The notes beneath the pieces were generated by a model. That model made no database searches and was not told the DNA's origin. It was given only the letters and a program-made list of their open reading frames with translations. Source: an uncultured Coriobacteriaceae bacterium (GTDB lineage: Bacteria > Actinomycetota > Coriobacteriia > Coriobacteriales > Eggerthellaceae). From it: DNA of 22,656 bases. The stretch is from assembly GCA_900550385.1 (NCBI GenBank), contig URRZ01000026.1:1-22656 (forward strand), read 5' to 3'. The translations under genes and the position numbers were made by a program. This document shows positions 21,776 through 22,656 of the stretch, in pieces. Position 1 is the stretch's first letter; every line of letters starts with the position of its first letter.

Positions 21776-22656
21776 ATGCCGCACGTATCGGAAATCTACG
21801 GCTCGATGGTGTTCAACGAGCACACGATGCAGGAGCGCCTGCCATCGGCGACGTACAAAAGCCTCCTGAAGACCATCAAAGAGGGCAAGCCGCTCGATCT
21901 GGACGTGGCCAACGTCGTGGCGCACGCCATGAAGGAATGGGCCATCGAGAAGGGCGCCACGCACTACACGCATTGGTTCCAGCCCCTCACCGGCATCACG
22001 TCGGAGAAGCACGACAGCTTCCTCGACCCCATCAGCGACGGCCGCGCCATCATGAGCTTCTCGGGCAAGGAGCTCATCAAGGGCGAGCCCGACGCCTCCA
22101 GCTTCCCCTCCGGCGGCCTGCGCGCCACGTTCGAAGCGCGCGGCTACACGGCGTGGGACCCCACCAGCTACGCGTTCATCAAAGACGAGGTGCTGTGCAT
22201 CCCCACGGCGTTCTGCAGCTACACCGGCGAGGCGCTCGACAAGAAGACCCCGCTCCTGCGCTCCATGGGCGCCATCCAAGAGCAGGTGAACCGCGTGCTG
22301 GCGCTGTTCGGCGAATCGGAGCAGCGCGTGATAACCACGGTGGGCGCCGAGCAGGAGTACTTCCTCATCTCCGAGAAGGACTACGAACGCCGCCGCGACC
22401 TCATCATGACCGGCCGCACGCTGTTCGGCGCGATGCCCAGTAAGGGCCAGGAGCTCGACGAGCACTACTTCGGCGCCATCCGCCCCACGGTCAACGAGTT
22501 CATGAAGGAGCTCGACAACGAGCTGTGGGCGCTGGGCGTGCCGGCGCGCACGAAGCACAACGAGGTGGCGCCCGCCCAGCACGAGCTGGCCCCCATCTTC
22601 ACCAACGCCAACCGCGCCATCGACGAGAACCTGCTCACGATGGAGAAGATGCGCCT
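21776..22656 (+). CDS. glnN: Glutamine synthetase, type III (GlnN family), 3'-truncated
   Basis: Glutamine synthetase joins ammonia to glutamate using ATP. The visible 293 residues match the large GSIII family (about 700 residues): YGSMVFNEHTMQERLP at the N-terminus, THWFQPLTGITSEKHDSF, ASSFPSGGLRATFEARGYTAWDPTSY, the metal-site GAEQEYFL and KHNEVAPAQHELAPIFTNAN. These blocks are distinctive of GSIII and absent from the short GSI type. The ATG at 21776 has GGGGGCGAGG upstream. The gene runs off the window with no stop. It is transcribed separately from arsS, whose terminators precede it. Confidence 0.96.
   Translation, partial: MPHVSEIYGSMVFNEHTMQERLPSATYKSLLKTIKEGKPLDLDVANVVAHAMKEWAIEKGATHYTHWFQPLTGITSEKHDSFLDPISDGRAIMSFSGKELIKGEPDASSFPSGGLRATFEARGYTAWDPTSYAFIKDEVLCIPTAFCSYTGEALDKKTPLLRSMGAIQEQVNRVLALFGESEQRVITTVGAEQEYFLISEKDYERRRDLIMTGRTLFGAMPSKGQELDEHYFGAIRPTVNEFMKELDNELWALGVPARTKHNEVAPAQHELAPIFTNANRAIDENLLTMEKMR

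Noticed and set aside
1..22656. CRISPR arrays, tRNAs, rRNAs, insertion sequences or phage genes
   Set aside because: No regularly spaced repeats, cloverleaf-like sequences, transposase motifs or phage proteins were seen on either strand.

Overview
The window is GC-rich, gene-dense bacterial chromosome. Gene content (PurL with a fused glutaminase domain, type III glutamine synthetase, MetA/MetY methionine route, an ArsS-type radical SAM protein) and many protein sequences look like Coriobacteriia, most likely Eggerthellaceae (Eggerthella/Gordonibacter-like). That placement comes from recall of protein families, not from a search. No tRNA, rRNA, CRISPR array, insertion sequence or phage gene was seen.

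Layout. 1-3052: the 3' part of purL and a small zinc-ribbon gene, closed by a strong terminator. 3053-3544: a low-complexity gap with degenerate ~25-bp tandem repeats and a palindromic element. 3545-3940 (minus): a MoaE-like protein. 4208-5362: a lipase-fold (DUF2974/Mbeg1-like) protein. 5575-8285: lysA and hom, the aspartate-family pathway. 8414-9100: a HAD phosphatase. 9110-9441 (minus): a small acidic/proline-rich protein and a possible overlapping 36-residue ORF. 9506-10462 (minus) and 10869-12149 (plus): divergent metA and metY, which turn homoserine (the product of hom) into homocysteine through O-acetylhomoserine. 12285-17107: a MarR-type regulator behind a promoter carrying palindromic operators, then an amino-acid-type ABC transporter, an ATP-grasp ligase and a PNPOx-like/ferredoxin fusion. 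17393-18562: a serA-type dehydrogenase. 18720-19852: rplM-rpsI behind a long structured leader. 20140-21489: an AhpD-like 'arsenosugar-associated peroxidase' and the radical SAM protein ArsS. 21776-end: the 5' part of a type III glutamine synthetase.

The most notable finding is arsS. Its apparent TGA stop at 21469-21471 sits exactly where the family has the last Cys of its C-terminal GSSCGG motif. Reading continues for five codons to TAG, and just downstream is a hairpin with a GGUC apical loop like the E. coli fdhF SECIS. The gene is therefore very probably a selenoprotein that ordinary ORF calling would truncate.

Other points of interest are a family of short palindromes with A-tract/T-tract arms found at four intergenic sites (one a head-to-head double copy), a ~100-nt hairpin after rpsI, a 63-nt inverted repeat between metA and metY, and a leader before rplM in which two upstream segments compete for one downstream strand.
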